From an uncultured Prevotellaceae bacterium (GTDB lineage Bacteria; Bacteroidota; Bacteroidia; Bacteroidales; Bacteroidaceae), in NCBI GenBank assembly GCA_902781315.1, contig CACZIT010000005.1, positions 1 to 64,000 on the forward strand: a DNA stretch of 64,000 nucleotides. Reading direction: 5' to 3'. Below the pieces are notes generated by a model, which was given only the letters and a program-made list of their open reading frames with translations, ran no database searches and was not told the DNA's origin. Shown here in pieces: positions 1 to 7,798 of this stretch. Made by a program: the position numbers and the translations under genes. How positions within the stretch are numbered: the first letter of the stretch is position 1; each line of letters starts with the position of its first letter.

Positions 1-282
1 CCGCTACAGGCAAACAGCAACAGAAACGTTGCCTTGTTTTTTGGTGCTCTCCGCGAACATGGTCTTTTGCCTTTCCAATGGCAGATGATCCTGGAGAGGT
101 ACAAACTTCTGTCTTCTTCAGCAAACAATGAACCGCTTCGAGCAAGTCAGTTGCGGTGCAGTCTTTCACAAGCCAAGAATCCAAAGCTTGGAAAGAAGAA
201 GAAATCCAACCTGAAGGACGAAGAGGTTGGGTTTGAATCCACTTGCAGAAGTTTCGTGTTAAGACTGAAAGAAAGTCTTTAA
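1..282 (+). CDS. Unrecognised reading frame, open at left edge
   Basis: The frame is open from the first base of the window to a stop at 282, so it may be the tail of a longer gene. A TTG at 34 is the first possible start inside the window. The translation is basic and lysine-rich in its second half, with no motif I recognise. It lies beside the recombinase module and shares its AT-rich composition, so if real it is probably element cargo. It could equally be noncoding. Confidence 0.25.
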   Translation, partial: PLQANSNRNVALFFGALREHGLLPFQWQMILERYKLLSSSANNEPLRASQLRCSLSQAKNPKLGKKKKSNLKDEEVGFESTCRSFVLRLKESL

Positions 283-327
283 AATGAAAGCAGTTTCACA
301 AACTGCAAATTAGAGAGCGATATAACA

Positions 328-351
328 ACTATATAAGAAATCCTATATAGT
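328..351. promoter_or_regulatory. Dyad upstream of the helix-turn-helix gene
   Basis: ACTATATA at 328-335 and TATATAGT at 344-351 are perfect inverted copies with an 8-base spacer. They lie about 75 bases ahead of the HTH gene start. A second short inverted repeat (GGAGG/CCTCC, 382-396) lies between the dyad and the gene. An operator for the adjacent DNA-binding protein is a reasonable guess only. Confidence 0.3.
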
Positions 352-424
352 CGCTATATGTCAGCAAATTCATTCATGCACGGAGGTAGGCCCTCCTCAT
401 CATTGTAATTATATTAAAAGACAT

Positions 425-706
425 ATGGACGACAATTCAGTACTCCAATTTGTAGACCAATCTGTCACATTCGAACAGTTCGTTGACTTACTGGCAACAA
501 AAGTTGCATTAAGAATGCATCAAGTAGAGAAAGGACAGATGGAGATTAGTCAAGCTCAGGCTTACAGACTGTTTGGTAGAGCTGACGTAGAAAGATGGAA
601 AAAAAGTGGCAAGTTGCAACCTTGCAGAATATCTCCAGGCAAGAAGCGATATAGACTCGTTGACCTTCAGGAGTTGGCAAGTGTCCAACAAAACTTCATT
701 TTGTAA
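425..706 (+). CDS. Small helix-turn-helix DNA-binding protein, excisionase-like
   Basis: This 93-residue protein has a C-terminal half (about residues 40-85) that resembles the MerR/excisionase-type winged helix: a short helix, then RLFGRADVERW, then the basic wing RISPGKKRYRLVDLQEL. The N-terminal part is acidic and of unknown role. It faces a tyrosine recombinase gene across a shared terminator, the usual placing of recombination directionality factors or small regulators in Bacteroidales integrative elements. A role in excision or element control is inferred from this context. No strong ribosome-binding site is seen; the upstream bases are A-rich. The ATG at 425 is the first in frame and gives full coverage of the fold. 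Confidence 0.7.
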   Translation: MDDNSVLQFVDQSVTFEQFVDLLATKVALRMHQVEKGQMEISQAQAYRLFGRADVERWKKSGKLQPCRISPGKKRYRLVDLQELASVQQNFIL

Positions 707-722
707 ACTTACTTAGCATACA

Positions 723-765
723 AAAGGAACTCAGGTATGGCGTTAGGCCGTATCTGAGTTCCTTT
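723..765. terminator. Bidirectional terminator between HTH gene and integrase
   Basis: A perfect 12-bp stem (723-734 with 754-765) encloses 19 bases, lying between two convergent stop codons (706 and 795). On the minus strand the stem is followed by TTTTGTATG, a short U-run. Confidence 0.7.
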
Positions 766-794
766 CGTATGAAGCATGTTCTAAGAATTATTTA

Positions 795-2255
795 TTAGCG
801 GACAAGCCTTTGATACATTTGAGTTAGATTCTTATCTACATTGGTAATCTTGAACTGGACACGGGCATTCTTGATTTTCTTAGGAAGGAGTGTTGTAAGT
901 TTATCCATGATTTGATCAACATTGGTAAATCCCGTATCTTCTAATGCACAAACCTTCTTTCCCATCACAAATGCCTCTGCGCGTATATTATTATACTTAG
1001 ATATTCTATCAAATGTCTTATCTTCTTTCTCAACAAACTTTGATTCTTTGTCAGTGAAGAAGATAAAATCAATTACTTTCTCATTAAGAATCCATGCTGG
1101 GGTGTAATCCACCTGCACATAGACCTTGGCCATTTTATTTGTTGAATGGTTAAGACCAAAGTCAACTTCGTTCATAGTTGCACCACATTCATTTTGAGCA
1201 ATGGTAGCCCAACTATGACGGAATGCATATAAAGAGGCTTTGAAGTTTGGGTCAACCTTTTCCCAAATCTGTTTGATGCCGATATTCACATTGGCACTGA
1301 AGGAATCAGAAGTTGACAATCGATCATGAAAGTTGAATAACCATGGAGAACCGACTTTTCTGGAGAGATACTTCTCAAAAGTAGGTTTCAGAAATTCAGG
1401 AACACGTATTTCAAAATAACCTCTATCAGCACGGCTCATCCGTGTTTTCTGGCGTTCGTAATGGAAAATACCATTCACATACTGGTCTTTCTTTGCATTG
1501 AAAATGTCCACTGCATTCAAACCACACATACAGAATGAAATTAAAGCAACATCTTGACCAACCTCCATAAGAGGATGGGTGAATCTACTTCTATCAGGAA
1601 CAACATTGAAGAACTTCCTCAACATACTTGCTGAAATAGCACGTTTCACAGGAATATCACTCCTGGGTATCGTGACATTTCCCCATGGATTCTTAAGTCT
1701 AACGATGCCTCTTTCTTCATCGTTATATTCCTTCATTGCAGCTTTATAAACCTCACGAATGCAAACGGGGTACTGCTCTTTACAACGATTGGTAGTGGAA
1801 AGTGACTCAATCCATCTGTTAAGAAAAGCAGATGTAAGACGAGAAAACAAAATGTTATCTGTTTCGGCAAATCTCTCCATATGGTTCAAAGCCCACTTGT
1901 AGTTTCGTGAGGTACGTTCCTGACCTCTTTCAATAAGCTTATCTATATGCTTTCTTGCATAATCAGAGAAAGAAAGCTCATGATTTAATTCTGTGACATA
2001 ATTTACAATCTCACTTACTGACCAATTAGATGTGTCAATTTGGTTGAGTTGATTGTAATAACTTTCAATTAAGAGAGAAGTCTGTTGATTAACAAAGGGA
2101 TCAATAATATCCCTTTTGTTAGGGTTAAGCCCTTTGTCATTAACAACCCAAGAGGTTTTGACATAGGCAACTTGCTTCACCTGAGTGAAACGAATGTAAA
2201 CGGGATAGAGACCACGTTTATTCTTAAATCTTACTGTTGCTTTTAGAATAGCCAT
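795..2255 (-). CDS. Tyrosine recombinase (integrase) of a Bacteroidales element
   Basis: A 486-residue site-specific recombinase. An N-terminal arm-binding-like region and a SAM-like core-binding domain (about 90-190) precede the catalytic domain. Box II reads YAFRHSWAT and box III reads LNHSTNKMAKVY, with the last Tyr as expected nucleophile. Two usual catalytic positions differ: box I reads CGLNAVD, with Asn where XerD has the first Arg, and the His of the HxxR box is Tyr. Loss of the first Arg is also known in the CTnDOT-type integrases of Bacteroides, so activity is still plausible. The C-terminal 70 residues extend past the nucleophile. The gene is AT-rich compared with ppdK next door, which supports acquisition. 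It reads inward from the probable element end near 2360. Confidence 0.88.
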   Translation of the reverse strand: MAILKATVRFKNKRGLYPVYIRFTQVKQVAYVKTSWVVNDKGLNPNKRDIIDPFVNQQTSLLIESYYNQLNQIDTSNWSVSEIVNYVTELNHELSFSDYARKHIDKLIERGQERTSRNYKWALNHMERFAETDNILFSRLTSAFLNRWIESLSTTNRCKEQYPVCIREVYKAAMKEYNDEERGIVRLKNPWGNVTIPRSDIPVKRAISASMLRKFFNVVPDRSRFTHPLMEVGQDVALISFCMCGLNAVDIFNAKKDQYVNGIFHYERQKTRMSRADRGYFEIRVPEFLKPTFEKYLSRKVGSPWLFNFHDRLSTSDSFSANVNIGIKQIWEKVDPNFKASLYAFRHSWATIAQNECGATMNEVDFGLNHSTNKMAKVYVQVDYTPAWILNEKVIDFIFFTDKESKFVEKEDKTFDRISKYNNIRAEAFVMGKKVCALEDTGFTNVDQIMDKLTTLLPKKIKNARVQFKITNVDKNLTQMYQRLVR

Positions 2256-2317
2256 AATCTTAAAATTAGCGAATTATTAAACTTCTGTTATCTTCTCGAT
2301 TAGCAATCCATTTTTTA

Positions 2318-2358
2318 TTGTAAACCAGCCTAACAAAAATTGTAAACTATTTGTAAAC
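2318..2358. repeat. Three TTGTAAAC boxes at helical spacing
   Basis: The octamer TTGTAAAC occurs at 2318-2325, 2340-2347 and 2351-2358, so starts are 22 and 11 bases apart, two turns and one turn of the helix. A fourth copy lies at 701-708, at the other end of the integrase gene. This is what arm-type binding sites of a tyrosine recombinase look like; the assignment is inferred. Confidence 0.55.
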
Positions 2359-2381
2359 TGATGCCGTCATGGACTGCTTTT

Positions 2382-2400
2382 AGAACGTGCAGAACGTGCA
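2382..2400. repeat. Direct repeat, possible attachment-site region
   Basis: GAACGTGCA is present twice back to back (2383-2391, 2392-2400), between the TTGTAAAC boxes and the ppdK terminator. Composition changes from AT-rich to balanced about here, so the element/chromosome junction may lie in this stretch. The exact crossover site cannot be set from one end. Confidence 0.3.
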
Positions 2401-2409
2401 GAAAAGAAG

Positions 2410-2444
2410 CGAGGCAAGTACCTGTTCGCCAAGTACTTGCCTCG
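2410..2444 (-). terminator. Terminator of ppdK
   Basis: A perfect 12-bp stem (2410-2421 with 2433-2444) with an 11-base loop lies 29 bases beyond the ppdK stop. On the minus strand it is followed by CTTCTTTTC. Confidence 0.75.
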
Positions 2445-2473
2445 TATTTCGCTAATTTTCAGCATCTTACCGT

Positions 2474-5194
2474 TTATTCCTCTACGGCTGCCTGCGCGGC
2501 GGCGAGGCGTGCGATGGGCACACGGAAGGGAGAGCAGCTGGCGTAGTTGAGGCCAATCTTGGCGCAGAACTTCACGGAGCTGGGCTCGCCACCATGTTCA
2601 CCGCAGATACCGGTGCGGAGGTTCGGACGGATGGAGCGTCCCTTCTCGACAGCCATCTTCACAAGCTGACCGACACCCTTCTGATCGAGGACCTGGAACG
2701 GATCGACCTTCAGGATCTTCTTCTCGAGATAGACGGGCAGGAAGGATGCGATGTCATCGCGCGAATAACCGAAGGTCATCTGCGTCAGGTCGTTGGTACC
2801 GAACGAGAAGTACTCAGCCTGCTCGGCAATGCGGTCAGCGGTGAGGGCTGCACGAGGAATCTCGATCATGGTTCCGATTTCGAACTTGATTTCAACGCCA
2901 TATTCAGCAAAGACTTCCTTGGCAACCTTCTCGATGATGGCCTTCTGCTGCTCGAGCTCGTGGAGCGTACCAATCAGCGGAACCATAATCTCGGGCTGAG
3001 GATCCTTGCCTTCCTTCTTTAACTCGCAAGCAGCACTGAGGATAGCGCGCGTCTGCATAGCGGTGATTTCGGGGAAGGTAATGCCCAGACGGCAACCACG
3101 GTGACCCAGCATCGGGTTGTTCTCAGCCAACGAAGCCACACGGCGCTTGATGGTCTCGAGGCTTACACCCATCTCGTCGGCCATCACCTGCTGTCCGGCC
3201 AGATCATGGGGCACAAACTCGTGGAGAGGCGGATCGAGCAGGCGGATGTTCACAGGCAGTCCGTCCATAGCCTCAAGGATGCCCTTGAAGTCAGCCTTCT
3301 GGTAAGGCAGCAACTTAGCGAGAGCCTTCTCACGACCTTCAGCAGTGTCAGAGAGAATCATCTCACGCATAGCCACGATCTTCTTATCGTCGAAGAACAT
3401 GTGCTCGGTACGAGTCAAACCGATACCTTTGGCACCGAAGGCACGAGCCACCTGAGCATCGTGGGGTGTATCGGCATTAGTACGAACCTGCAGTTTCGTG
3501 TACTTGTCGCAGAGGTCCATAAGTTCCTTGAAGTCTCCGCTGAGTTCTGCAGCCTTCGTGGGAACCTCGCCGGCATACACCTGACCGGTAGTACCGTTCA
3601 GCGAAATGTAGTCGCCTTCCTTATATGTAACACCGTCAATCTCGACAGTCTTCGTCTTGTAGTCAACATTCAGGGCACCAACACCCGAAACGCAGCACTT
3701 ACCCATACCACGAGCCACCACGGCAGCGTGAGAGGTCATACCACCACGAGCCGTGAGGATACCTTCTGCAGCCGACATACCGGCAAGGTCCTCCGGTGAG
3801 GTCTCGATGCGGACGAGCACCACTTTGTGTCCGTCAGCATGCCACTCCTGAGCGTCGTCAGCGTGGAACACGATCTGACCACAAGCGGCACCCGGGCTGG
3901 CGGGCAGACCCTGAGCGATGACCTTTGCCTTCGAGAGAGCTACCTTATCAAATACGGGGTGGAGCAGCTCGTCGAGCTTGTTGGGCTCACAACGCATGAT
4001 GGCCGTCTTCTCGTCGATCATACCTTCGTGGAGCAGGTCGATAGCAATCTTCACCATGGCTGCACCAGTGCGCTTACCATTACGGGTCTGGAGGAACCAC
4101 AGTTTGCCCTCCTGAACGGTAAACTCCATATCCTGCATGTCGCGATAGTGCTTCTCCAGTTTCTCCTGGATGCCATTCAGCTGAGCATAGATCTCAGGCA
4201 TAGCTTCTTCCATGGATGGATACTTCTTAGCACGCTCCTCTTCCGAGATACCAGCACGCTTGGCCCAGCGCTGAGAACCCAGCTTCGTGATTTGCTGCGG
4301 AGTGCGGATACCAGCAACGACATCCTCACCCTGAGCATTCACCAGATACTCTCCGTTGAACACGTTCTCACCATTGGCGGCATCACGGCTGAAGCAAACA
4401 CCAGTTGCCGACGTGTCGCCCATGTTACCGAACACCATTGCCATCACCGAGACGGCCGTTCCCCACTCGTCGGGGATGCCTTCCATCTTACGATAGAGGA
4501 TGGCGCGCTCGTTCATCCAGCTGCGGAACACGGCACAGATGGCGCCCCAAAGCTGCTCGATGGGGTCGTTGGGGAAGTCCTTGCCCGTGCGCTCCTTGAT
4601 GGCAGCCTTGAAGAGCTTGACCAGCTTCTTCAGCTCGTCGACGCTGAGGTCCTTGTCGAGTTTCACGCCACGCTCGGCCTTCACCTGCTCGATGATTTCC
4701 TCAAACGGGTCGATGTCTTCCTTGTTGACGGGCTTCATCTCGAGCACCACGTCGCCATACATCTGCACGAAGCGGCGATAAGAGTCGTAGACGAAGTGAG
4801 GATTCTGTGTCTTAGCCACCATACCCTCGGCCACCTCGTCATTCAGACCCAAGTTGAGGATGGTGTCCATCATGCCAGGCATCGAAGCACGTGCTCCAGA
4901 ACGAACGCTGACGAGCAGCGGGTTCACCTTGTCGCCGAACTTCGAGTTCATCAGTTCCTCGATGTGCTTTACAGCTGCCATCACGTCGTCGTTGAGGATC
5001 TCCATGATCTTCTCCTGACCCACCTGATAGTACTCATTGCAGCAATCGGTTGTGATGGTGAAACCCGGAGGAACGGGCACACCAATCAGATTCATCTCAG
5101 CCAGGTTGGCACCCTTGCCACCCAGCTCTTCACGCATTTTAGCGTTACCCTCGGCCTTACCGTTACCAAAGGTATAAACTCTTTTTTGGCTCAT
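2474..5194 (-). CDS. ppdK: Pyruvate, phosphate dikinase
   Basis: This enzyme interconverts pyruvate, ATP and phosphate with PEP, AMP and pyrophosphate in the cytoplasm. The 906-residue length fits the family (about 870-910). In order: an N-terminal nucleotide-binding domain starting with GKGANLAEM; the swivelling phosphohistidine domain with GGMTSHAAVVARGMGKCC (His near residue 488); and a C-terminal PEP-binding barrel with GLTRTEHMFF and the catalytic Cys motif GICGEHGG near residue 863. It stands alone, with its own promoter and a strong terminator. In anaerobic Bacteroidota this enzyme often runs in the glycolytic direction and saves ATP through pyrophosphate; that role is inferred from relatives. 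Start: ATG at 5194, matching the usual MSQKRVYTFG opening. Confidence 0.97.
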   Translation of the reverse strand: MSQKRVYTFGNGKAEGNAKMREELGGKGANLAEMNLIGVPVPPGFTITTDCCNEYYQVGQEKIMEILNDDVMAAVKHIEELMNSKFGDKVNPLLVSVRSGARASMPGMMDTILNLGLNDEVAEGMVAKTQNPHFVYDSYRRFVQMYGDVVLEMKPVNKEDIDPFEEIIEQVKAERGVKLDKDLSVDELKKLVKLFKAAIKERTGKDFPNDPIEQLWGAICAVFRSWMNERAILYRKMEGIPDEWGTAVSVMAMVFGNMGDTSATGVCFSRDAANGENVFNGEYLVNAQGEDVVAGIRTPQQITKLGSQRWAKRAGISEEERAKKYPSMEEAMPEIYAQLNGIQEKLEKHYRDMQDMEFTVQEGKLWFLQTRNGKRTGAAMVKIAIDLLHEGMIDEKTAIMRCEPNKLDELLHPVFDKVALSKAKVIAQGLPASPGAACGQIVFHADDAQEWHADGHKVVLVRIETSPEDLAGMSAAEGILTARGGMTSHAAVVARGMGKCCVSGVGALNVDYKTKTVEIDGVTYKEGDYISLNGTTGQVYAGEVPTKAAELSGDFKELMDLCDKYTKLQVRTNADTPHDAQVARAFGAKGIGLTRTEHMFFDDKKIVAMREMILSDTAEGREKALAKLLPYQKADFKGILEAMDGLPVNIRLLDPPLHEFVPHDLAGQQVMADEMGVSLETIKRRVASLAENNPMLGHRGCRLGITFPEITAMQTRAILSAACELKKEGKDPQPEIMVPLIGTLHELEQQKAIIEKVAKEVFAEYGVEIKFEIGTMIEIPRAALTADRIAEQAEYFSFGTNDLTQMTFGYSRDDIASFLPVYLEKKILKVDPFQVLDQKGVGQLVKMAVEKGRSIRPNLRTGICGEHGGEPSSVKFCAKIGLNYASCSPFRVPIARLAAAQAAVEE

Positions 5195-5279
5195 TTGATA
5201 AGTAAATTAAATTATTGAAAATTTCATTTTCTACGCTACAGGAAAAACCCTTCCCAGGATTCTTTTTCCAAAAGTTGCG

Positions 5280-5311
5280 CAAAAGTACTACTTTTTGTGC
5301 AATTATGCAAA
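5280..5311 (-). promoter_or_regulatory. Promoter of ppdK
   Basis: On the minus strand, TTTG (5308-5311) and TACTTTTG (5280-5287) are separated by 20 bases, the Bacteroidota -33/-7 form. The predicted leader is about 80 bases. Confidence 0.7.
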
Positions 5312-5394
5312 TGTTTTAAGTATTATTTGCAATCTCTATATTACATTTCAAAAAAAGAAGTTAAGCGCGTACACCTTAAAAAATAATAAATTGT

Positions 5395-5425
5395 TTTGTG
5401 CTGCCCCCTTTTTTTTGTATCTTTG
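5395..5425 (+). promoter_or_regulatory. Promoter of the mmdA operon
   Basis: TTTG (5395-5398), 19 bases, TATCTTTG (5418-5425): a near-ideal Bacteroidota promoter, about 40 bases ahead of the mmdA ATG. Confidence 0.8.
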
Positions 5426-5464
5426 CAGCCGTTTTGTAAGAATCTATAAAAGTACACTATAAAA

Positions 5465-7030
5465 ATGAGTAAGCAAACAGAGAAAATCAAAGAGCTCATC
5501 GCCCGTAGGGAGAAAGCCCGTCTGGGTGGTGGAGAGAAAGCCATCGACAAGCAGCACCAGCGTGGTAAATATACTGCACGCGAGCGCATCGACATGCTCG
5601 TCGACGAAGGATCGTTTGAGGAATACGACATGTTCAAACTGCACCGTTGCCATAACTTCGGCATGGAGAAGAAGCAGTTTCTTGGTGATGGCGTCGTGGT
5701 AGGCTCGGCCACCATCGACGGACGCTTGGTCTACGTCAGTGCGCAAGACTTTACCGTCAACGGTGGCTCCCTTTCTGAAACTATGTCTCAGAAGATTTGC
5801 AAGGTCATGGATATGGCCATGCAAAATGGTGCACCGATGATTTGCATGAACGACTCAGGAGGTGCCCGCATTCAGGAAGGAATATGCTCACTGGCAGGCT
5901 ACGGTGAGATTTTCGAACGGAATATTTTGGCTAGCGGTGTCATCCCTCAGATTTCAGCTATAATGGGACCGTGTGCCGGCGGTGCTGTCTACAGCCCTGC
6001 CCTCACCGACTTCATTCTTATGACCGAAGGAACGAGCTATATGTTCCTGACTGGTCCTGCAGTTGTAAAAACCGTTACCGGCGAAAGCGTAGATGCCGAG
6101 AGTTTAGGTGGTGCAAGTGTACATGCCTCAAAAAGCGGTGTAACATCATTCACGGCAAAGACTGAGGAAGAAGCAATGGAGATGATCAAGACATTGCTCT
6201 CCTACATTCCGTCAAACAACATGGAAGAGGCTCCACGTATAGAGTGCACCGACCCCATTGACAGGAAGGAAGACCTGCTCAACGAGATTATTCCCGACGA
6301 CCCCAACAAGGCTTACGACATGTACAAAGTCATTACGGCCTTGGTAGACGACGGAGAATTCTTTGAGGTTCAACCTAAGTTTGCCAAGAACATCATCATA
6401 GGTTTTGCCCGCTTCAATGGTCAGAGCGTCGGCATTGTTGCCAATCAGCCCTCGGCCTATGCAGGCGTATTGGATACGAATGCTTCACGAAAAGGTGCGC
6501 GGTTCGTACGTTTCTGTGATGCTTTCAACATTCCCATTGTCAGCCTTGTCGACGTTCCTGGATTCCTTCCTGGAACTGGTCAGGAGTATAATGCTGTCAT
6601 TCTGCATGGCGCCCAACTGCTCTATGCTTATGGAGAGGCCACCGTGCCTAAGATCACCATCACACTTCGCAAGTCTTATGGCGGATCTCACATTGTGATG
6701 GGATGCAAGCAACTGCGTGCTGACTTGAACTTCGCATGGCCTTCCAGTGAGATTGCTGTCATGGGTGCTTCTGGTGCCGTGGCCGTCCTCTATGCAAAGG
6801 ATGTGAAAGCCAAGAAAGAAGCTGGCGAAGACGTCAAGGCCTTCATCGCTGAAAAGGAGGAAGAGTATAGCGACTTGTTTGCCAATCCTTACCAGGCTGC
6901 TCAATATGGATACATCGATGACGTGATAGAGCCCCGCAACACTCGTTTCCGCATTTGCCGCGGACTGGCTCAGCTGGCATGCAAAAAGCAAAGCCTGCCG
7001 GCAAAGAAGCATGGATGTATGCCGATGTAG
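5465..7030 (+). CDS. mmdA: Methylmalonyl-CoA decarboxylase carboxyltransferase subunit
   Basis: A 521-residue acyl-CoA carboxyltransferase of the MmdA/PccB group, which moves the carboxyl group between (S)-methylmalonyl-CoA or propionyl-CoA and biotin. Two crotonase-like halves are visible. The first has SGGARIQEG and the glycine-rich oxyanion loop GPCAGGAVYSPA near residue 172. The second has VPGFLPGTGQE and KSYGGSHIVMGCKQL near 402. It heads an operon with a small subunit and a biotin carrier; no biotin carboxylase lies nearby, which favours decarboxylase or transcarboxylase use in succinate-to-propionate fermentation over an ATP-driven carboxylase. The membrane beta subunit (MmdB) is not in this window, so the complex must draw it from elsewhere if it pumps sodium. 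Confidence 0.93.
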   Translation: MSKQTEKIKELIARREKARLGGGEKAIDKQHQRGKYTARERIDMLVDEGSFEEYDMFKLHRCHNFGMEKKQFLGDGVVVGSATIDGRLVYVSAQDFTVNGGSLSETMSQKICKVMDMAMQNGAPMICMNDSGGARIQEGICSLAGYGEIFERNILASGVIPQISAIMGPCAGGAVYSPALTDFILMTEGTSYMFLTGPAVVKTVTGESVDAESLGGASVHASKSGVTSFTAKTEEEAMEMIKTLLSYIPSNNMEEAPRIECTDPIDRKEDLLNEIIPDDPNKAYDMYKVITALVDDGEFFEVQPKFAKNIIIGFARFNGQSVGIVANQPSAYAGVLDTNASRKGARFVRFCDAFNIPIVSLVDVPGFLPGTGQEYNAVILHGAQLLYAYGEATVPKITITLRKSYGGSHIVMGCKQLRADLNFAWPSSEIAVMGASGAVAVLYAKDVKAKKEAGEDVKAFIAEKEEEYSDLFANPYQAAQYGYIDDVIEPRNTRFRICRGLAQLACKKQSLPAKKHGCMPM

Positions 7031-7076
7031 TTTTTTATAAGGAGTTCCAAGGAGATAAATAGTCAAGAAAAAAAGT

Positions 7077-7235
7077 ATGGATAAAAACATATTTGCAGCC
7101 ATAGCATTGGCATTACATGAATACCAGGGCAACAATGTCCATGACAAGGAGCCCGGATTCATTTGCATCAAACCCCGTCACACGCTTTGGAATGCTAAAT
7201 TCCTCAGTATGACACAAAAACCATTGAGAAAATGA
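7077..7235 (+). CDS. Small 52-residue subunit between mmdA and biotin carrier
   Basis: A short frame (ATG 7077, TGA 7233-7235) encodes 52 residues beginning MDKNIFAAIALALHEY, then NNVHDKEPGF and a basic tail ending TQKPLRK. Its stop overlaps the start of the biotin-carrier gene as ATGA, so translation is probably coupled. The position matches that of the small delta/epsilon (OadG/MmdD-type) subunits in sodium-pumping decarboxylase operons. The initial hydrophobic stretch is too short to be a clear membrane helix, so it resembles only the soluble tail of such subunits. A stabilising or linker role is inferred. Confidence 0.65.
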   Translation: MDKNIFAAIALALHEYQGNNVHDKEPGFICIKPRHTLWNAKFLSMTQKPLRK

Positions 7236-7660
7236 AGGAATATAAATATACCATTGAAGGAAAAGAATACAAAGTAGCCATAGGCGAGATTGTAGAGAAT
7301 GTGGTGACGGTCACCGTAAACGGAGAAGACTTTCAAGTTGAAATGGAGCCTGAACAGGAACCTGAGAAGAAGAAGGTTGTTCTTGGCCAGCCGGCAGCTG
7401 AGAAAGAAGAAAACGAAGCCACTCCGGCAGCCACGAACATCAACACGAACAATGCCGTAAAAGCCCCACTGCCAGGGGTCATCACCGACATCAAAGTGGC
7501 TGTAGGCGACAAAGTGAAGAAAGGGGACGTAGTCATTGTGCTTGAAGCAATGAAAATGGCTAACAACCTTGAAGCAGAGGGCGATGGAACCGTCACGGCC
7601 ATCTGCGTGAAGATGGGCGAAAATGTGCTCGAAGATGCTCCACTCGTCGTCATCGAATAA
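7232..7660 (+). CDS. mmdC: Biotin carboxyl carrier protein of the decarboxylase
   Basis: A 142-residue protein with an N-terminal beta region, an Ala/Glu/Asn-rich flexible linker (about 38-76), and a biotinyl domain with VLEAMKMANNLEAE, the biotin-bearing lysine being residue 108. It carries the carboxyl group for the carboxyltransferase two genes upstream. It starts inside the stop of the small subunit gene (ATGA overlap, 7232-7235). A strong terminator follows, so the operon has three genes. An assignment as the biotin carrier of propionyl-CoA carboxylase would look the same in sequence. Confidence 0.93.
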   Translation: MKEYKYTIEGKEYKVAIGEIVENVVTVTVNGEDFQVEMEPEQEPEKKKVVLGQPAAEKEENEATPAATNINTNNAVKAPLPGVITDIKVAVGDKVKKGDVVIVLEAMKMANNLEAEGDGTVTAICVKMGENVLEDAPLVVIE

Positions 7661-7690
7661 AAAAAGATAAAAAAGTAAAAAGGTGTTAGG

Positions 7691-7745
7691 GGAAAAAGGT
7701 AAAAAACCATAAAAAAGACTTTAAAATGGTTTTTTACCTTTTTCC
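7691..7745 (+). terminator. Terminator of the mmd operon
   Basis: A perfect 20-bp inverted repeat (7691-7710 with 7726-7745) with a 15-base A-rich loop, followed by TTTTTCTTTATATC. One of the longest stems in the window. Confidence 0.85.
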
Positions 7746-7771
7746 TTTTTCTTTATATCACTTTTTTTTAG

Positions 7772-7779
7772 TACCTTTG
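7772..7779 (+). promoter_or_regulatory. -7 element ahead of the glycogen-synthase-like gene
   Basis: TACCTTTG followed by CG sits 19 bases ahead of the ATG at 7799. No good TTTG is found at -33. The message leader would be only about 12-14 bases. Confidence 0.65.
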
Positions 7780-7798
7780 CGTATCAAATCATTGTATT

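Noticed and set aside
3827-5218. A 463-codon open frame opposite ppdK (and others at 3101-3799)
   Set aside because: They lie entirely antisense to a clearly conserved enzyme, show no motif, and arise from codon bias of the true gene.
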